Shown here: piece by piece, positions 1-8,381 of the stretch | Position numbering within the stretch: position 1 is the stretch's first letter | Layout: every line of letters begins with the position of its first letter | The notes under the pieces: model-generated | Database searches by the model: none | What the model saw: the letters and a program-made list of their open reading frames with translations, nothing else | Told to the model about the DNA's origin: nothing | Made by a program: the position numbers and the translations under genes | Assembly: GCA_003249015.1 (NCBI GenBank) | Contig: QBLS01000024.1 | Span: 1-61,393, forward strand | Source: Pseudanabaena sp. | Lineage (GTDB): Bacteria; Cyanobacteriota; Cyanobacteriia; Pseudanabaenales; Pseudanabaenaceae | Direction: 5' to 3' | DNA: 61,393 nt

Positions 1-35
1 GGCATAGCCATTTCTTTTTTTATAGTCTGTAAATC

Positions 36-941
36 TTAATAATGCAAAGGTAAAAGAGTTAAGGGTAACAAACTCAAGCCCATCCAAAGTAGCGATTGCC
101 ATGCAAATTTTGGCAATGGTTCTGGAGGAGCCAATAAAAATTCGATGCGTTCCTCTAAACGATCGCCTGCATTAGTCGCCCCAAAAGCCGCCGCAAAGGT
201 TTCCGTAAATTGCATATTATTACTAACCATCGCCAATAAAGACTCAGCCACTAGCAGACTGTCGGCATATTCTACCGCCCAGCGATCGGCTCTTAGCTCG
301 CGTAGCAATAACAGCTCTTGCCATAGCACTTGGGTATTGGGTAGCCAAGGCATAACTTGTCGCAGACAGCCCAGCCAAAAGAACCAAAATGTATCGTGAT
401 AATGGGCGTGAGCTTGTTCATGCAATAAAACTGCTTGCAGATGTTGATTATCCAAACCCTCTAGTAGACCTTTGCTCACAAAAAGCTGCGATCGCCAAAA
501 TCCAATTTGAGCCGCAAATAGCATGGGGATATCTAGTAACCTGACCGTTTCGCTAGGCTTTTGGCTCTGATCAATACAGTCAATTTCTCTAACTTCAACT
601 ACCAGAGCTTGCAGCTTTCTGAGCGATCGCCAGCCATCGATCGCAAATTGGATAGAGCGCACCGCACTATAAATCAAAAATATTAGAGCCGTGGCGTAGC
701 TGAGCTTCCCTGCTGGCAGTCCAATCATCCGTCCTTCGGTTCCCATGCAGAGGACAGCGATCGCGGTCATTACCACCAGTAAAGGCGGGACGACAAAACA
801 GACTAAGGCAGTTTGCCAACGAGTTTGCCAATTTGAGCCTCTAGTCTGGAGATTGCCGAGTCTTTTACAGCCATAGCGCAAACCCCAAGCTAGTCCCAGC
901 GATCCCAATATCATTACCGAATGTATTGATAGATATGGCAT
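36..941 (-). CDS. M56-family (BlaR1/MecR1-type) membrane metallopeptidase, sensor-less
   Basis: Predicted integral membrane zinc peptidase of 301 residues. Hydrophobic segments lie near residues 5-20, 45-66, 80-95 and at the C-terminus (about 283-300). The zinc site is visible as HEQAH (H174, E175, H178), followed by RELRAD near 214-219, which supplies the third ligand as in M56 enzymes. In the family the protease inactivates a BlaI-type repressor. The gene starts four bases after the BlaI-like gene stops, so they form an operon with the repressor first. Classical BlaR1 is about 600 residues with a C-terminal penicillin-binding sensor; this one ends after the protease part, so its signal is unknown. 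Family assignment is firm; any link to beta-lactams is not. Confidence 0.88.
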   Translation of the reverse strand: MPYLSIHSVMILGSLGLAWGLRYGCKRLGNLQTRGSNWQTRWQTALVCFVVPPLLVVMTAIAVLCMGTEGRMIGLPAGKLSYATALIFLIYSAVRSIQFAIDGWRSLRKLQALVVEVREIDCIDQSQKPSETVRLLDIPMLFAAQIGFWRSQLFVSKGLLEGLDNQHLQAVLLHEQAHAHYHDTFWFFWLGCLRQVMPWLPNTQVLWQELLLLRELRADRWAVEYADSLLVAESLLAMVSNNMQFTETFAAAFGATNAGDRLEERIEFLLAPPEPLPKFAWQSLLWMGLSLLPLTLLPLHY

Positions 942-945
942 GAGC

Positions 946-1371
946 TTATCCTTCCTGCTGCTCTCGCGATTGACGAATATTTTGCAAACGGGTAGCGATC
1001 GCCTCTAGTTTGTCAATGCTTGCTCGATCTAGATCATTGGCAAAGGCTGCGACCATATCCGCATTGCTGATCTCTAAAAAGCGATTGAGTTGATCATAGG
1101 CAGTGATGGCTAGAGCCTCTTCCCGTGAAATGCGAGCTTGCCAATAAAGGATGCGACCTTCCTTTTCGCATTTGATCCAGCCCTTTTGTTCAAGACGGCG
1201 CAGTACGGTCATCACTGAGCCATAGGCTAGTTCGCGATCGGGGTCAGCCAAAATGCGATCGTGAATTTCGGTCGCCCCTAGCCTTGCGCCATCCCAAACC
1301 ATGTTCAAGATTTCGGTTTCTAACGGCCCCAGCGACAGATGCTTAGGTCGATATTTTGGTAGGGGAGTCAT
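946..1371 (-). CDS. BlaI/MecI/CopY-family transcriptional repressor
   Basis: 141-residue winged-helix repressor. Residues about 14-80 hold the family signature: LGPLETEILNMVWD at the start of the wing-helix fold, then YGSVMTVLRRLEQKGW as the recognition helix region. The C-terminal helices (about 85-135) would dimerise. The known family mechanism is dimeric operator binding, relieved by cleavage by the M56 partner, which here is encoded four bases downstream. It probably autoregulates this two-gene operon. A promoter would lie in 1372-1423, before the block of palindromic repeats. Targets beyond the operon cannot be read from the sequence. Confidence 0.9.
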   Translation of the reverse strand: MTPLPKYRPKHLSLGPLETEILNMVWDGARLGATEIHDRILADPDRELAYGSVMTVLRRLEQKGWIKCEKEGRILYWQARISREEALAITAYDQLNRFLEISNADMVAAFANDLDRASIDKLEAIATRLQNIRQSREQQEG

Positions 1372-1423
1372 AGCTGGAAATATTTAGCATTAATGGACTT
1401 AACTATAGCAGTCATCATTCATT

Positions 1424-1492
1424 TGCCAAAACCTGTAAAGATTTTTAAAAGCATTGCGAGGCAACGCTTTTAAAAATCTTTACGGGCTTTGG
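1424..1492. repeat. Long imperfect palindrome in spacer
   Basis: A 69-bp inverted repeat bounded by GCCAAA and TTTGGC. Its arms read ACCTGTAAAGATTTTTAAAA and the near-complement, around a loop near GCGAGGC. It is one of three hairpins filling the 413-bp gap between the blaI-like gene and the kinase gene. The core resembles the family D hairpins at 16324 and 54421. Confidence 0.75.
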
Positions 1493-1507
1493 CAAGTTAG
1501 TTAACAG

Positions 1508-1562
1508 AGGCTTCGACTTCGCTCAGCCATCAAGACAAGTTGGCTGAGCGAAGTCGAAGCCT
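1508..1562. repeat. Interspersed palindrome, family E, copy 1
   Basis: Perfect arms AGGCTTCGACTTCGCTCAGC and the complement surround a short spacer. The same arms recur at 27922-27978 and at 61345 to the window end, in unrelated gene contexts, so this is an interspersed repeat and not a gene-specific terminator. Confidence 0.9.
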
Positions 1563-1591
1563 TATTTTTCTCATAAACGCTTTAGGACTGG

Positions 1592-1682
1592 TAAGTAACT
1601 GGGCGCGATTAAATATAAAACCCAAAAACCAGTGGCGCACGCGCAGCGTGCGCCACTGGTTTTCATTGCGCCTAGCTACTTA
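1592..1682. repeat. Interspersed MITE-like element, family A, copy 1
   Basis: 91-bp element with terminal inverted repeats beginning TAAGTAACTGGGCGCGAT on the left and TAAGTAGCTAGGCGCAAT on the right (reverse complement). They enclose a perfect hairpin, 1625-1663, with arms AAAACCAGTGGCGCACG. The ends match copies at 21504, 37919, 43037 and 40745, while the central hairpin differs between copies. Confidence 0.85.
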
Positions 1683-1784
1683 GTTGTGCATAGAAAATAC
1701 CAAAAAATAATCAGCAATACATTAAAGCTCACCTTGCCTATGTCAAGATTGAAATTAAGTCTAAGCATCACTGATATATAACTT

Positions 1785-3905
1785 ATGAGTCTGACAACAG
1801 GGCAAATAATCGGTGGTCATTATCAAGTCATTGAGCGATTGGGGGGCGGGGGCTTTGGCGAAACCTATCTCTCCCAAGATTTACATTTGCCCGATCGCCC
1901 AAGACGGGTGATCAAAAGACTAAGTCCGCGCATCCAAGAAGCAAGTGTATTGCAGATCTCGCGGCGACTATTTGAAACGGAAGCGCAGGTCTTATACCGT
2001 TTGGGGACACATCCGCAAATTCCTCAATTGTTTGCTCACTTCGAGGAATTAGCTGAGTTTTATCTAGTTCAAGAATATATAGATGGCAAAGATCTGGGAC
2101 ATGAATTGCTCAGGGGGAAAATCTGGGAGCAGTTTACAGTGGCTAACTTGCTGCAAAGCCTGTTATCCGTTCTGGATTTTGTACATCAAAATAATGTCAT
2201 TCATCGGGATATCAAGCCAGAAAATATTATTCGGCGGCGCGATGGACAACTGTTTTTGATTGACTTTGGCGTGGTCAAAGAAATCGCCACTTCTAGCACG
2301 ATCGTGATCGATCAACCGATTAGTTCCAACTATACGGTCGGTATTGGTACGCCTGGCTATATGCCCAGCGAGCAGGCGCATGGTGAACCAAAATTTGCCA
2401 GTGATATTTATGCGATCGGGATGATCGGCATTCAAGCACTCACAGGAATTATCCCTAGTCATTTGGGTAAAGACGATAATCTGGAAATCCTATGGCGACA
2501 GCACGCCCCCAAGGTTTATCCAGAGTTTGCCGATATCCTATCGAATATGGTCAAGTTCGATTTTCGCCAACGCTATGCAACGGCGATCGCAGCTTATACA
2601 GCCATTAGAGAATTTTGCGATCGCTACCCAATTTCTAATGTAAATCACAGTTTGCCTACTATTCAAATCAGTAATGGGACAAACTCAGTTAATCTCACCA
2701 ATCAACAATCCACCCACCTAAGAAATCCGCAGGAACGCAGTCTCACTTCCATACTCAATGAAATTCCTAACCCTGTACCTGTTACCGCCAAGATGAGTGA
2801 CGCAAACACGAACTCTCAAGCTCCTGAGTCTAATCATTCAGCTTTTAAGCAATACTTTCAGCCTTGGCACTTGGGCTTAGGTGTAGTTACAATTGCGGCG
2901 ATCGCGCTCACATCAATATTTTTATCGGCTAGTCCTAACTCCAACTCCAATCGCCAAGAAAGCCCATCAGACCTTAATCTCACTTCACCTCAATCCTCTG
3001 GGTTTAATATCAGCTTCGTTAAGGACTTAATCAGTAAGCCTGAAAGTAATGACATTATCTATGGAGTTGCCATCAATCCGAACAGTAAGCTATTAGCGGT
3101 AGCTAACTCCAACAGAAGCATTGAGTTATGGAACTTTGAGGATACCACTAGCGCGAGAATTCTCAAGGGACATAAAGGTCGAGTTTATGATATCTACTTC
3201 AGTCCAGATGGCACAAAGTTAGTCAGTGGCAGTGATAACGGTGAAGTATTTATTTGGGATGTTGCCTCAGGCAAGATCATCCATAATTTAATCGGTCAGC
3301 AAGAACGCATCTACACAAGTATATTTAGCCCTGATGGTCAGACGGTCGTTAGTTGCAGTGGCGATCGCACGATTAGGCTCTGGGATGTCAAGACTGGGAA
3401 ACCAATTAGGACATTTCAAGAAAAGTCATTTGTCTATGATGCCTCCTTTTCACCTGATGGAAAGACCTTGGTTAGTGCAGCCCAAAATGGCGCTATTCGC
3501 TTGTGGAATGTGGAGACAGGCAAGCCCATTAAAACCATTGTTGAGAAAGGAACACCTGTTCGTTCCATCGTTTACACCAGTGATGGCAGCCTCATTGCGG
3601 CGGCAATAGAAGATAGTACTGTACGTCTCTGGGATGGGCGAACAGGGCAGTTTGTGGAGGTCTTGACGGGGCATACTAACCAAGTTCACACCGTCACCTT
3701 CAGCGAAGACAATTCCCTCCTTGCCAGCGGCAGTGCTGATAAGACTATTCGAGTTTGGGACGTTAAGACTAAGCGCCTATTACAAGTTTTGTCAGCTCAT
3801 GAGAATGGGGTTGCCTCTGTGGATTTCAGCAAAGATGGCAGGTTTTTAATTAGTGGCAGTTTTGATGGCAAGGTAAAAGTCTGGCGAGTGCCTGAAAACC
3901 GATAA
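1785..3905 (+). CDS. Serine/threonine protein kinase with C-terminal WD40 propeller
   Basis: 706-residue Hanks-type kinase receptor. The kinase domain spans about residues 8-280, with glycine-rich loop LGGGGFGETYLS, catalytic HRDIKPENI and the DFG motif in LIDFGVVKE. After a Ser/Asn/Thr-rich linker comes one membrane span (about 361-385, start HLGLGVVTIAAIAL). Seven WD40 repeats then follow from about residue 420 to the end, which is enough for one closed seven-bladed propeller. The predicted topology is a cytoplasmic kinase with an extracytoplasmic propeller that may bind a ligand or partner. Kinase-WD40 fusions are common in filamentous cyanobacteria. The gene stands alone and is followed by a strong hairpin. 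Substrates are unknown. Confidence 0.93.
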   Translation: MSLTTGQIIGGHYQVIERLGGGGFGETYLSQDLHLPDRPRRVIKRLSPRIQEASVLQISRRLFETEAQVLYRLGTHPQIPQLFAHFEELAEFYLVQEYIDGKDLGHELLRGKIWEQFTVANLLQSLLSVLDFVHQNNVIHRDIKPENIIRRRDGQLFLIDFGVVKEIATSSTIVIDQPISSNYTVGIGTPGYMPSEQAHGEPKFASDIYAIGMIGIQALTGIIPSHLGKDDNLEILWRQHAPKVYPEFADILSNMVKFDFRQRYATAIAAYTAIREFCDRYPISNVNHSLPTIQISNGTNSVNLTNQQSTHLRNPQERSLTSILNEIPNPVPVTAKMSDANTNSQAPESNHSAFKQYFQPWHLGLGVVTIAAIALTSIFLSASPNSNSNRQESPSDLNLTSPQSSGFNISFVKDLISKPESNDIIYGVAINPNSKLLAVANSNRSIELWNFEDTTSARILKGHKGRVYDIYFSPDGTKLVSGSDNGEVFIWDVASGKIIHNLIGQQERIYTSIFSPDGQTVVSCSGDRTIRLWDVKTGKPIRTFQEKSFVYDASFSPDGKTLVSAAQNGAIRLWNVETGKPIKTIVEKGTPVRSIVYTSDGSLIAAAIEDSTVRLWDGRTGQFVEVLTGHTNQVHTVTFSEDNSLLASGSADKTIRVWDVKTKRLLQVLSAHENGVASVDFSKDGRFLISGSFDGKVKVWRVPENR

Positions 3906-3907
3906 AT

Positions 3908-3939
3908 CCAAAAACTGCGGCGTACGCCGCAGTTTTTGG
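3908..3939. terminator. Perfect palindrome after the kinase gene, probable terminator
   Basis: A 32-bp perfect inverted repeat (CCAAAAACTGCGGCGT and its complement) begins two bases after the kinase stop codon. A second hairpin, GTAGCAGCGC to GCGCTGCTAC, follows at 3951-3973. The descending arm is T-rich, which suits rho-independent termination. Confidence 0.75.
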
Positions 3940-4088
3940 TTTGGTATCTCGTAGCAGCGCAGAGCGCTGCTACCAATTGGGTTTTGTCACTAAGTATTAT
4001 TACAACTCTTGAAAATTTCTAACCACTATATTATGTAGTTTTGTATACTAATAGATTAGACGGATATAAAAAACGGTAATTAACAAGC

Positions 4089-5783
4089 GTGAGTCAACAT
4101 CCCCTTGAACAGCTAAATCGCTACGATGCCAAAGCTAATGCCGAATATTACGGTCGTCGCCCTTGGTTAGCGATTAGTCGGATTTTTAAAATAATTTATT
4201 TTGCTTTGAGTTTTGGACTAGCTTTTGGCTGGGATGTTCTGTCTGGCAATACTTCAAGTCAACCCAAACTAGCCGAAAAGTTGCGCCGCATCATTACATC
4301 TTTGGGACCCACTTACATCAAAGTTGGTCAGGCGCTCTCAACTCGCCCCGACTTAGTGCGTGTCGATTTCCTAGAGGAATTAACGAGACTCCAAGATCAA
4401 TTGCCACCTTTTTCTAACTCAGAAGCTTTTGCCATTATTCAAAATGAGTTAGGTAAGCCCGTTAATCTGGTTTATAAAAATATTTCCGAAGATCCAGTTG
4501 CGGCGGCTAGCCTCGGTCAAGTCTATAAGGCAACCCTTTACACTGGGCAAGAAGTGGCGGTCAAAGTACAGCGACCCAGATTAATTCCCACTTTGACCCT
4601 TGACTTATTTATTTTGCGTTGGATTGCGGGATGGTTAGGACCATTGCTACCGCTCAATCTTGGCAATAGCTTAGAAGCGATCGTTGATGAGTTTGGTCTG
4701 AAGCTATTTGAAGAGATCGATTATGAGCATGAAGCGACCAACGCTGAGCGCTTTGCGGGGTACTTTAAGGATGATCCAAATGTCAAAGTCCCCTACATCC
4801 ATCGTCAGTTCAGCAGCCATCGGGTGCTGACTTTGGAATGGATCAATGGAATTAAGCTCAATGAAATTGACCAAATCAAGTCCGCAGGGCTAAATACTGA
4901 CAACCTAGTTCGCATCGGTGTAATGTCAGGATTGCGCCAGTTGTTAGAGTTTGGCTTCTTCCATGCCGATCCTCACCCAGGCAATCTCTTTGCTACCTAT
5001 GATGGCAAGATGGCATATATCGACTTTGGAATGATGGATCAACTTGATCTGCAAACTAAGGAACAATTGGTTGATTCAGTTGTGCATTTGCTTAACAAGG
5101 ACTATGACGAACTTGGTCAAGACTATGTTAGGTTGGGCTTTTTGCAGCCAGACATTGAGATGAAGCCAATTGTGAATGCGCTGGAGTCAGTGCTAGGCGA
5201 CATTATGTCGGAAAAGGTAAAAGACTTTAACTTTAAAGTAGTGACCGATCGCTTTTCTAAGGTGATGTATGACTATCCCTTCTGCTTACCAGCTAAGTTT
5301 GCGTTGATTATCCGTTCGGTCATTACTCAAGAAGGTGTAGCCCTCAGCCTCAATCCTGAGTTTAGAATTGTACAGGTTGCCTATCCTTATGTAGCAAGGC
5401 GTTTACTTACTGATGAGTCAGAAAGCTTGCGGTCAAGACTGTTAGAAGTTCTATTTAAAGATGAGAAGTTTCAGTGGACAAGGCTGGAGAATTTGTTGGC
5501 GATCGCGAAGTCTGACGGTCAGTTCGACATTATTCCAACGGCAAGTATGGGGCTGAAGTTTTTGACTTCCAAGGATGGTGAGTATATCCGCCGCCGTATT
5601 TTGTTAGCTCTTACTGAAGACAATCGCTTGCATACAGAGGAAGTGATGCGAATCTGGCAAATGATTGGCTCGGATCTAGAACCTGCCAAGCTCTGGGGGA
5701 TGGCGGTTAACGCACTAACAGGAGCAGTTCCGAAAGTGATCGCAGCGGCGCTGCCCTTTGCTGCCTTTCAGAATATCAATTAG
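4089..5783 (+). CDS. ABC1/UbiB-family atypical kinase
   Basis: 564-residue member of the ABC1K/UbiB/ADCK family, whose members act in quinone biosynthesis and prenyl-lipid homeostasis in bacteria, mitochondria and plastids. Visible family marks are the KxGQ motif in YIKVGQALSTRPDL (about 77-90), the alanine-rich replacement of the glycine loop in VAAASLGQVYKA, the ATP-site lysine in VAVKVQRP, the catalytic stretch HADPHPGNL and the metal-binding IDFGMMD. The start is GTG, giving MSQHPLEQLNRYD. A hydrophobic N-terminal stretch (about 32-48) may associate with the membrane. Cyanobacteria carry several ABC1K paralogues, so the exact quinone or tocopherol role cannot be assigned. The gene is single and closed by a terminator at 5798. 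Confidence 0.93.
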   Translation: MSQHPLEQLNRYDAKANAEYYGRRPWLAISRIFKIIYFALSFGLAFGWDVLSGNTSSQPKLAEKLRRIITSLGPTYIKVGQALSTRPDLVRVDFLEELTRLQDQLPPFSNSEAFAIIQNELGKPVNLVYKNISEDPVAAASLGQVYKATLYTGQEVAVKVQRPRLIPTLTLDLFILRWIAGWLGPLLPLNLGNSLEAIVDEFGLKLFEEIDYEHEATNAERFAGYFKDDPNVKVPYIHRQFSSHRVLTLEWINGIKLNEIDQIKSAGLNTDNLVRIGVMSGLRQLLEFGFFHADPHPGNLFATYDGKMAYIDFGMMDQLDLQTKEQLVDSVVHLLNKDYDELGQDYVRLGFLQPDIEMKPIVNALESVLGDIMSEKVKDFNFKVVTDRFSKVMYDYPFCLPAKFALIIRSVITQEGVALSLNPEFRIVQVAYPYVARRLLTDESESLRSRLLEVLFKDEKFQWTRLENLLAIAKSDGQFDIIPTASMGLKFLTSKDGEYIRRRILLALTEDNRLHTEEVMRIWQMIGSDLEPAKLWGMAVNALTGAVPKVIAAALPFAAFQNIN

Positions 5784-5797
5784 ACATTACGCTTACT

Positions 5798-5854
5798 AAA
5801 AGCCCGATGACTTCACTTTTTGCTACGCAAAACGTAAAGTCATCGGGCTTTTTT
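5798..5854 (+). terminator. Rho-independent terminator of the ABC1K gene
   Basis: Stem AAAAGCCCGATGACTT with its complement, ending in CGGGC and a run of six T residues, 14 bases after the stop codon. It is the best terminator-shaped hairpin in this part of the window. Confidence 0.85.
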
Positions 5855-5870
5855 GCATGATCAAAACCCT

Positions 5871-6005
5871 AGAAATGAGTGGCGGCGATTTGTACCGCCA
5901 CTCGTTTCTTAAGAAATAGCTACGCCATTTCTTGATTTGGTATTAAGTAACGACTAAAAAGCCATAAGGCTGTTCCTCCCGCGTAGCGGGAGGAACAACC
6001 TTATG
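5871..6005. repeat. Three consecutive spacer palindromes between convergent genes
   Basis: Hairpin 5871-5909 has arms AGAAATGAGTGGCGG and is a family G relative. Hairpin 5911-5933 has the arms AAGAAATRGC seen in family B. Hairpin 5963-6005 has arms CATAAGG and GTTCCTCCCGC. The last one runs into the 3' end of the GTPase gene on the minus strand: its outer arm contains that gene's TAA stop (6001-6003). Confidence 0.8.
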
Positions 6006-7533
6006 GCTTCAGCAAAACCATGACGCGGTTAATGGCTTCTTGTACAAATATTTTGAGAAATTCATCACGGCGATTTAGTTGAAACTGACGCTGTACCACC
6101 TCCGCAATACCCCCATCCCCCCAATCGCGATCGCGACTAAAGTACTCAATAAAACTTTTGCCAGCAATGCGGGTGAGATAGGCGGCTGTTACAGATTGAA
6201 TAGTAGCTTTGAGAACTAAGCCCACCAAAGTTACCGAAATTACAGTACTGACAATTTGGACAACACCCTTGACAATTCCCAAACTAACCAATGTCCGAGT
6301 AAGGGAACTTGCCAACTCCTTACCCCGTTCAATATTGATGTCGCAGCCGTAAACCTTCCCAATTTCCACGACCATCTGAGCATTGATTGCAGCAGTCGCC
6401 AACATATCGACTACTGGCAAAGGGGTCGCAAAAACTACACCCACCACTAGCCACTGAAACTTTTCGACTACTTTATCCGCTTCCATTTGCTGCTGCTGAG
6501 CGAGGGCTTCTCTAGTTGCAGTGGTAAGACTTTGCGATCGCAGTAAGACGTTATCGGCAACCAGTTCATCGCCCTCATAGCTAAAAATATCGAGAATCCG
6601 ATTTAGCAAGGGCTGAAGCTTGGGGTTGGGCTGCACCATTTCGCCAGATTCCAGAGCCACAGCCCTTGGGCTAGCGGAAATAGCCACCACATCTTCAGGA
6701 ACAATAAAATCTAAAACCCGCGATCGCAAACTGGTATGGATAATTTCACGGGCTTCTTTAGTTAGCAAATCAATTTTATTGAAGGCAAGAATTGTCCGCT
6801 TGCCGATTTCCGATAGGGCTTTGAGAATTTCATACTCAGATTTGCGGATGTCATCATCTACCACAAATACTATTAAGTCAGCCTCAGTAGCAATTTGCCT
6901 TGCTTCCTGTTCGCGATCGCTGCCCAAAGCGCTAGCTTCCAAAATTCCGGGACAGTCGGTAATCTGAATCGGAACATCTAACTTAGGAAATCTTACAGGC
7001 GCATAGGTTTTACCCAGTTGAGTAGTTCCCATCGTTGCCCCGACCATACCTCTACTTGTCAGATTATCATCTGATAAATTTAGTAACCCATTCACTAAGG
7101 AAGTCTTTCCTGCCGAGCCAACGCCAAACACAACCAGTCTTAGCTCTTGGCGGATAAAGTTCTGCTTTAATTGTTCGGTCTGCTCAGAGAGCGATCGCCG
7201 CATCACCTCATCTTGGATTTGCTGTACCTGTCGCTCAAGCGCTTCGAGGCTATCCTGAGCTGCTTCGATCTTGTCAGTTGGCGCTTCAGGGATCGGTAAA
7301 GGTTTAGCTGGTTCTGCTTGAAATAGGCGCAGATATCGCCAAATAATAAAAAACAATCCCCCGAGTAATCCCATCACCAACAGCACCACAAATCCGCCCA
7401 AAATTGGTGAAGAAGTCGCCACAAGTTGATAGATCTGAATAATGCGATCCAGTAACGGAACTACAAAGGAAATAACTAGCCCAGTGCAGCCTAAAACCAG
7501 TAGCGATCGCACCCAAGGGAATCTACTTTTCAT
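6001..7533 (-). CDS. Membrane-anchored Era-like GTPase with DUF697 C-terminus
   Basis: About 510 residues. Two N-terminal membrane spans (about 9-30 and 44-66) precede a short coiled region. The GTPase domain follows with P-loop GVGSAGKTSLVNGLL, the G3 motif in ITDCPGI and the G4 motif in AFNKIDLL. A C-terminal segment with GVVFATPLPVVDMLATAAIN and further hydrophobic helices resembles DUF697/YcjF-type proteins. The first ATG of the frame is at 7587, but its first 18 codons come from an intergenic palindrome, so I start at the ATG at 7533 (MKSRFPWVRS). It is probably a membrane-remodelling or trafficking GTPase; the cellular role is unknown. It stands convergent to the ABC1K gene with a shared hairpin at the 3' ends. 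Confidence 0.85.
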   Translation of the reverse strand: MKSRFPWVRSLLVLGCTGLVISFVVPLLDRIIQIYQLVATSSPILGGFVVLLVMGLLGGLFFIIWRYLRLFQAEPAKPLPIPEAPTDKIEAAQDSLEALERQVQQIQDEVMRRSLSEQTEQLKQNFIRQELRLVVFGVGSAGKTSLVNGLLNLSDDNLTSRGMVGATMGTTQLGKTYAPVRFPKLDVPIQITDCPGILEASALGSDREQEARQIATEADLIVFVVDDDIRKSEYEILKALSEIGKRTILAFNKIDLLTKEAREIIHTSLRSRVLDFIVPEDVVAISASPRAVALESGEMVQPNPKLQPLLNRILDIFSYEGDELVADNVLLRSQSLTTATREALAQQQQMEADKVVEKFQWLVVGVVFATPLPVVDMLATAAINAQMVVEIGKVYGCDINIERGKELASSLTRTLVSLGIVKGVVQIVSTVISVTLVGLVLKATIQSVTAAYLTRIAGKSFIEYFSRDRDWGDGGIAEVVQRQFQLNRRDEFLKIFVQEAINRVMVLLKP

Positions 7534-7551
7534 ATATTTCAGTTTTAGCTT

Positions 7552-7620
7552 TGTTCTTTTCAGCGCCTTCGGCGCTGAAAAGAACAAAGCTAAGTAGCAG
7601 GACTTAGCGCTGCTACTTAG
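7552..7620. repeat. Two spacer palindromes in the GTPase/hisB intergenic region
   Basis: Hairpin 7552-7590 has arms AGCTTTGTTCTTTTCAGCGC, read on either strand, with the loop around CTTCGG. A second hairpin, with AAGTAGCAG and CTGCTACTT, lies at 7593-7620. The inner core TTTTCAGCGCCTTCGGCGC resembles the element at 59527-59560. Confidence 0.75.
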
Positions 7621-7699
7621 CTTTTAATTAATAGCAGCGAATTAAGGCTAAAGTAGAACAAGCATACACCTTAACCTTGCAACGCATCACTGTCCTGCT

Positions 7700-8302
7700 A
7701 TGTCCTACGATCAGCCTCGCACTGCTAAAGTCCACCGCAAAACTGGCGAAACCGATGTCACGGTCGCTCTAAATCTTGATGGTACTGGCAAGGGCAATAT
7801 CAATACTGGTATTCCCTTTCTCGATCATATGTTGCATCAGATTTGCTCCCACGGACTCATTGATCTCGACATTCAAGCGACTGGGGACTTGCACATTGAT
7901 GATCATCACACCAATGAAGATGTGGGCATTGTATTGGGGCAGGCTTTGGGACAAGCTCTAGGCGATCGCAAAGGTATAGCCAGATTTGGGCATTTTGTGG
8001 CTCCCCTTGATGAGTCATTGGTTCAAGTTGCCTTAGATTTTTCGGGTCGTCCCTACTTGGTTTACAACCTAGTCATTCCCAACCAGCGCGTTGGCACATA
8101 TGACACCGAGTTAGTCCGTGAGTTTTTTCAAGCAGTAGTCAATCACGCGCAGATGACCTTGCATATTCGTCCCCTAGAGAGTGGCAATTCCCATCATATT
8201 ATCGAAGCTGGATTTAAAGCCTTTGCCCGCGCTTTACGCATGGCAGTAGAAATCGATCCCCGCAGAGCAAGCCTGATCCCTAGTTCTAAAGGAATCCTGT
8301 AG
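7700..8302 (+). CDS. hisB: Imidazoleglycerol-phosphate dehydratase
   Basis: 200-residue monofunctional HisB, the seventh step of histidine biosynthesis (imidazoleglycerol phosphate to imidazoleacetol phosphate), cytoplasmic. Manganese-binding histidine motifs are visible: DHMLHQ near 42-47, [11 protein letters not shown] near 67-77, a second set around NHAQMTLHI, and [17 protein letters not shown]. Length and domain content match the short monofunctional form, without the phosphatase half seen in enterobacteria. The gene is transcribed alone, followed within six bases by a hairpin. No other his gene is nearby, as is usual for scattered cyanobacterial his genes. Confidence 0.97.
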   Translation: MSYDQPRTAKVHRKTGETDVTVALNLDGTGKGNINTGIPFLDHMLHQICSHGLIDLDIQATGDLHIDDHHTNEDVGIVLGQALGQALGDRKGIARFGHFVAPLDESLVQVALDFSGRPYLVYNLVIPNQRVGTYDTELVREFFQAVVNHAQMTLHIRPLESGNSHHIIEAGFKAFARALRMAVEIDPRRASLIPSSKGIL

Positions 8303-8307
8303 AAGAA

Positions 8308-8381
8308 CATTAAAAGCGTTGCTTAGCAACGCTTTTAATGTTTTAAGAATTGATTGGCTCGATGCGCCAATCAATTCTTAA
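8308..8381. terminator. Paired hairpins between convergent hisB and the next gene
   Basis: Hairpin 8308-8341 has arms CATTAAAAGCGTTGC. Hairpin 8343-8381 has arms TTTAAGAATTGATTGGC around a GCTCGATGCGCC core. Together they fill the convergent 3' gap. The second one overlaps the TAA stop (8378-8380) of the minus-strand gene. They probably terminate both genes. Confidence 0.7.

Noticed and set aside
145-399. Open frame opposite the M56 peptidase
   Set aside because: Antisense shadow of a well-supported gene with all zinc-site motifs; no ribosome site or recognisable protein.
1424-1682. Possible CRISPR array from closely spaced repeats
   Set aside because: The three repeats differ in sequence and are each palindromic; there are no equal direct repeats with unique spacers of constant length, and no cas gene is in the window.
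7534-7587. Longer N-terminus for the GTPase (start at 7587)
   Set aside because: The extra 18 codons are encoded by an intergenic palindrome, and the downstream ATG directly precedes the membrane helix.
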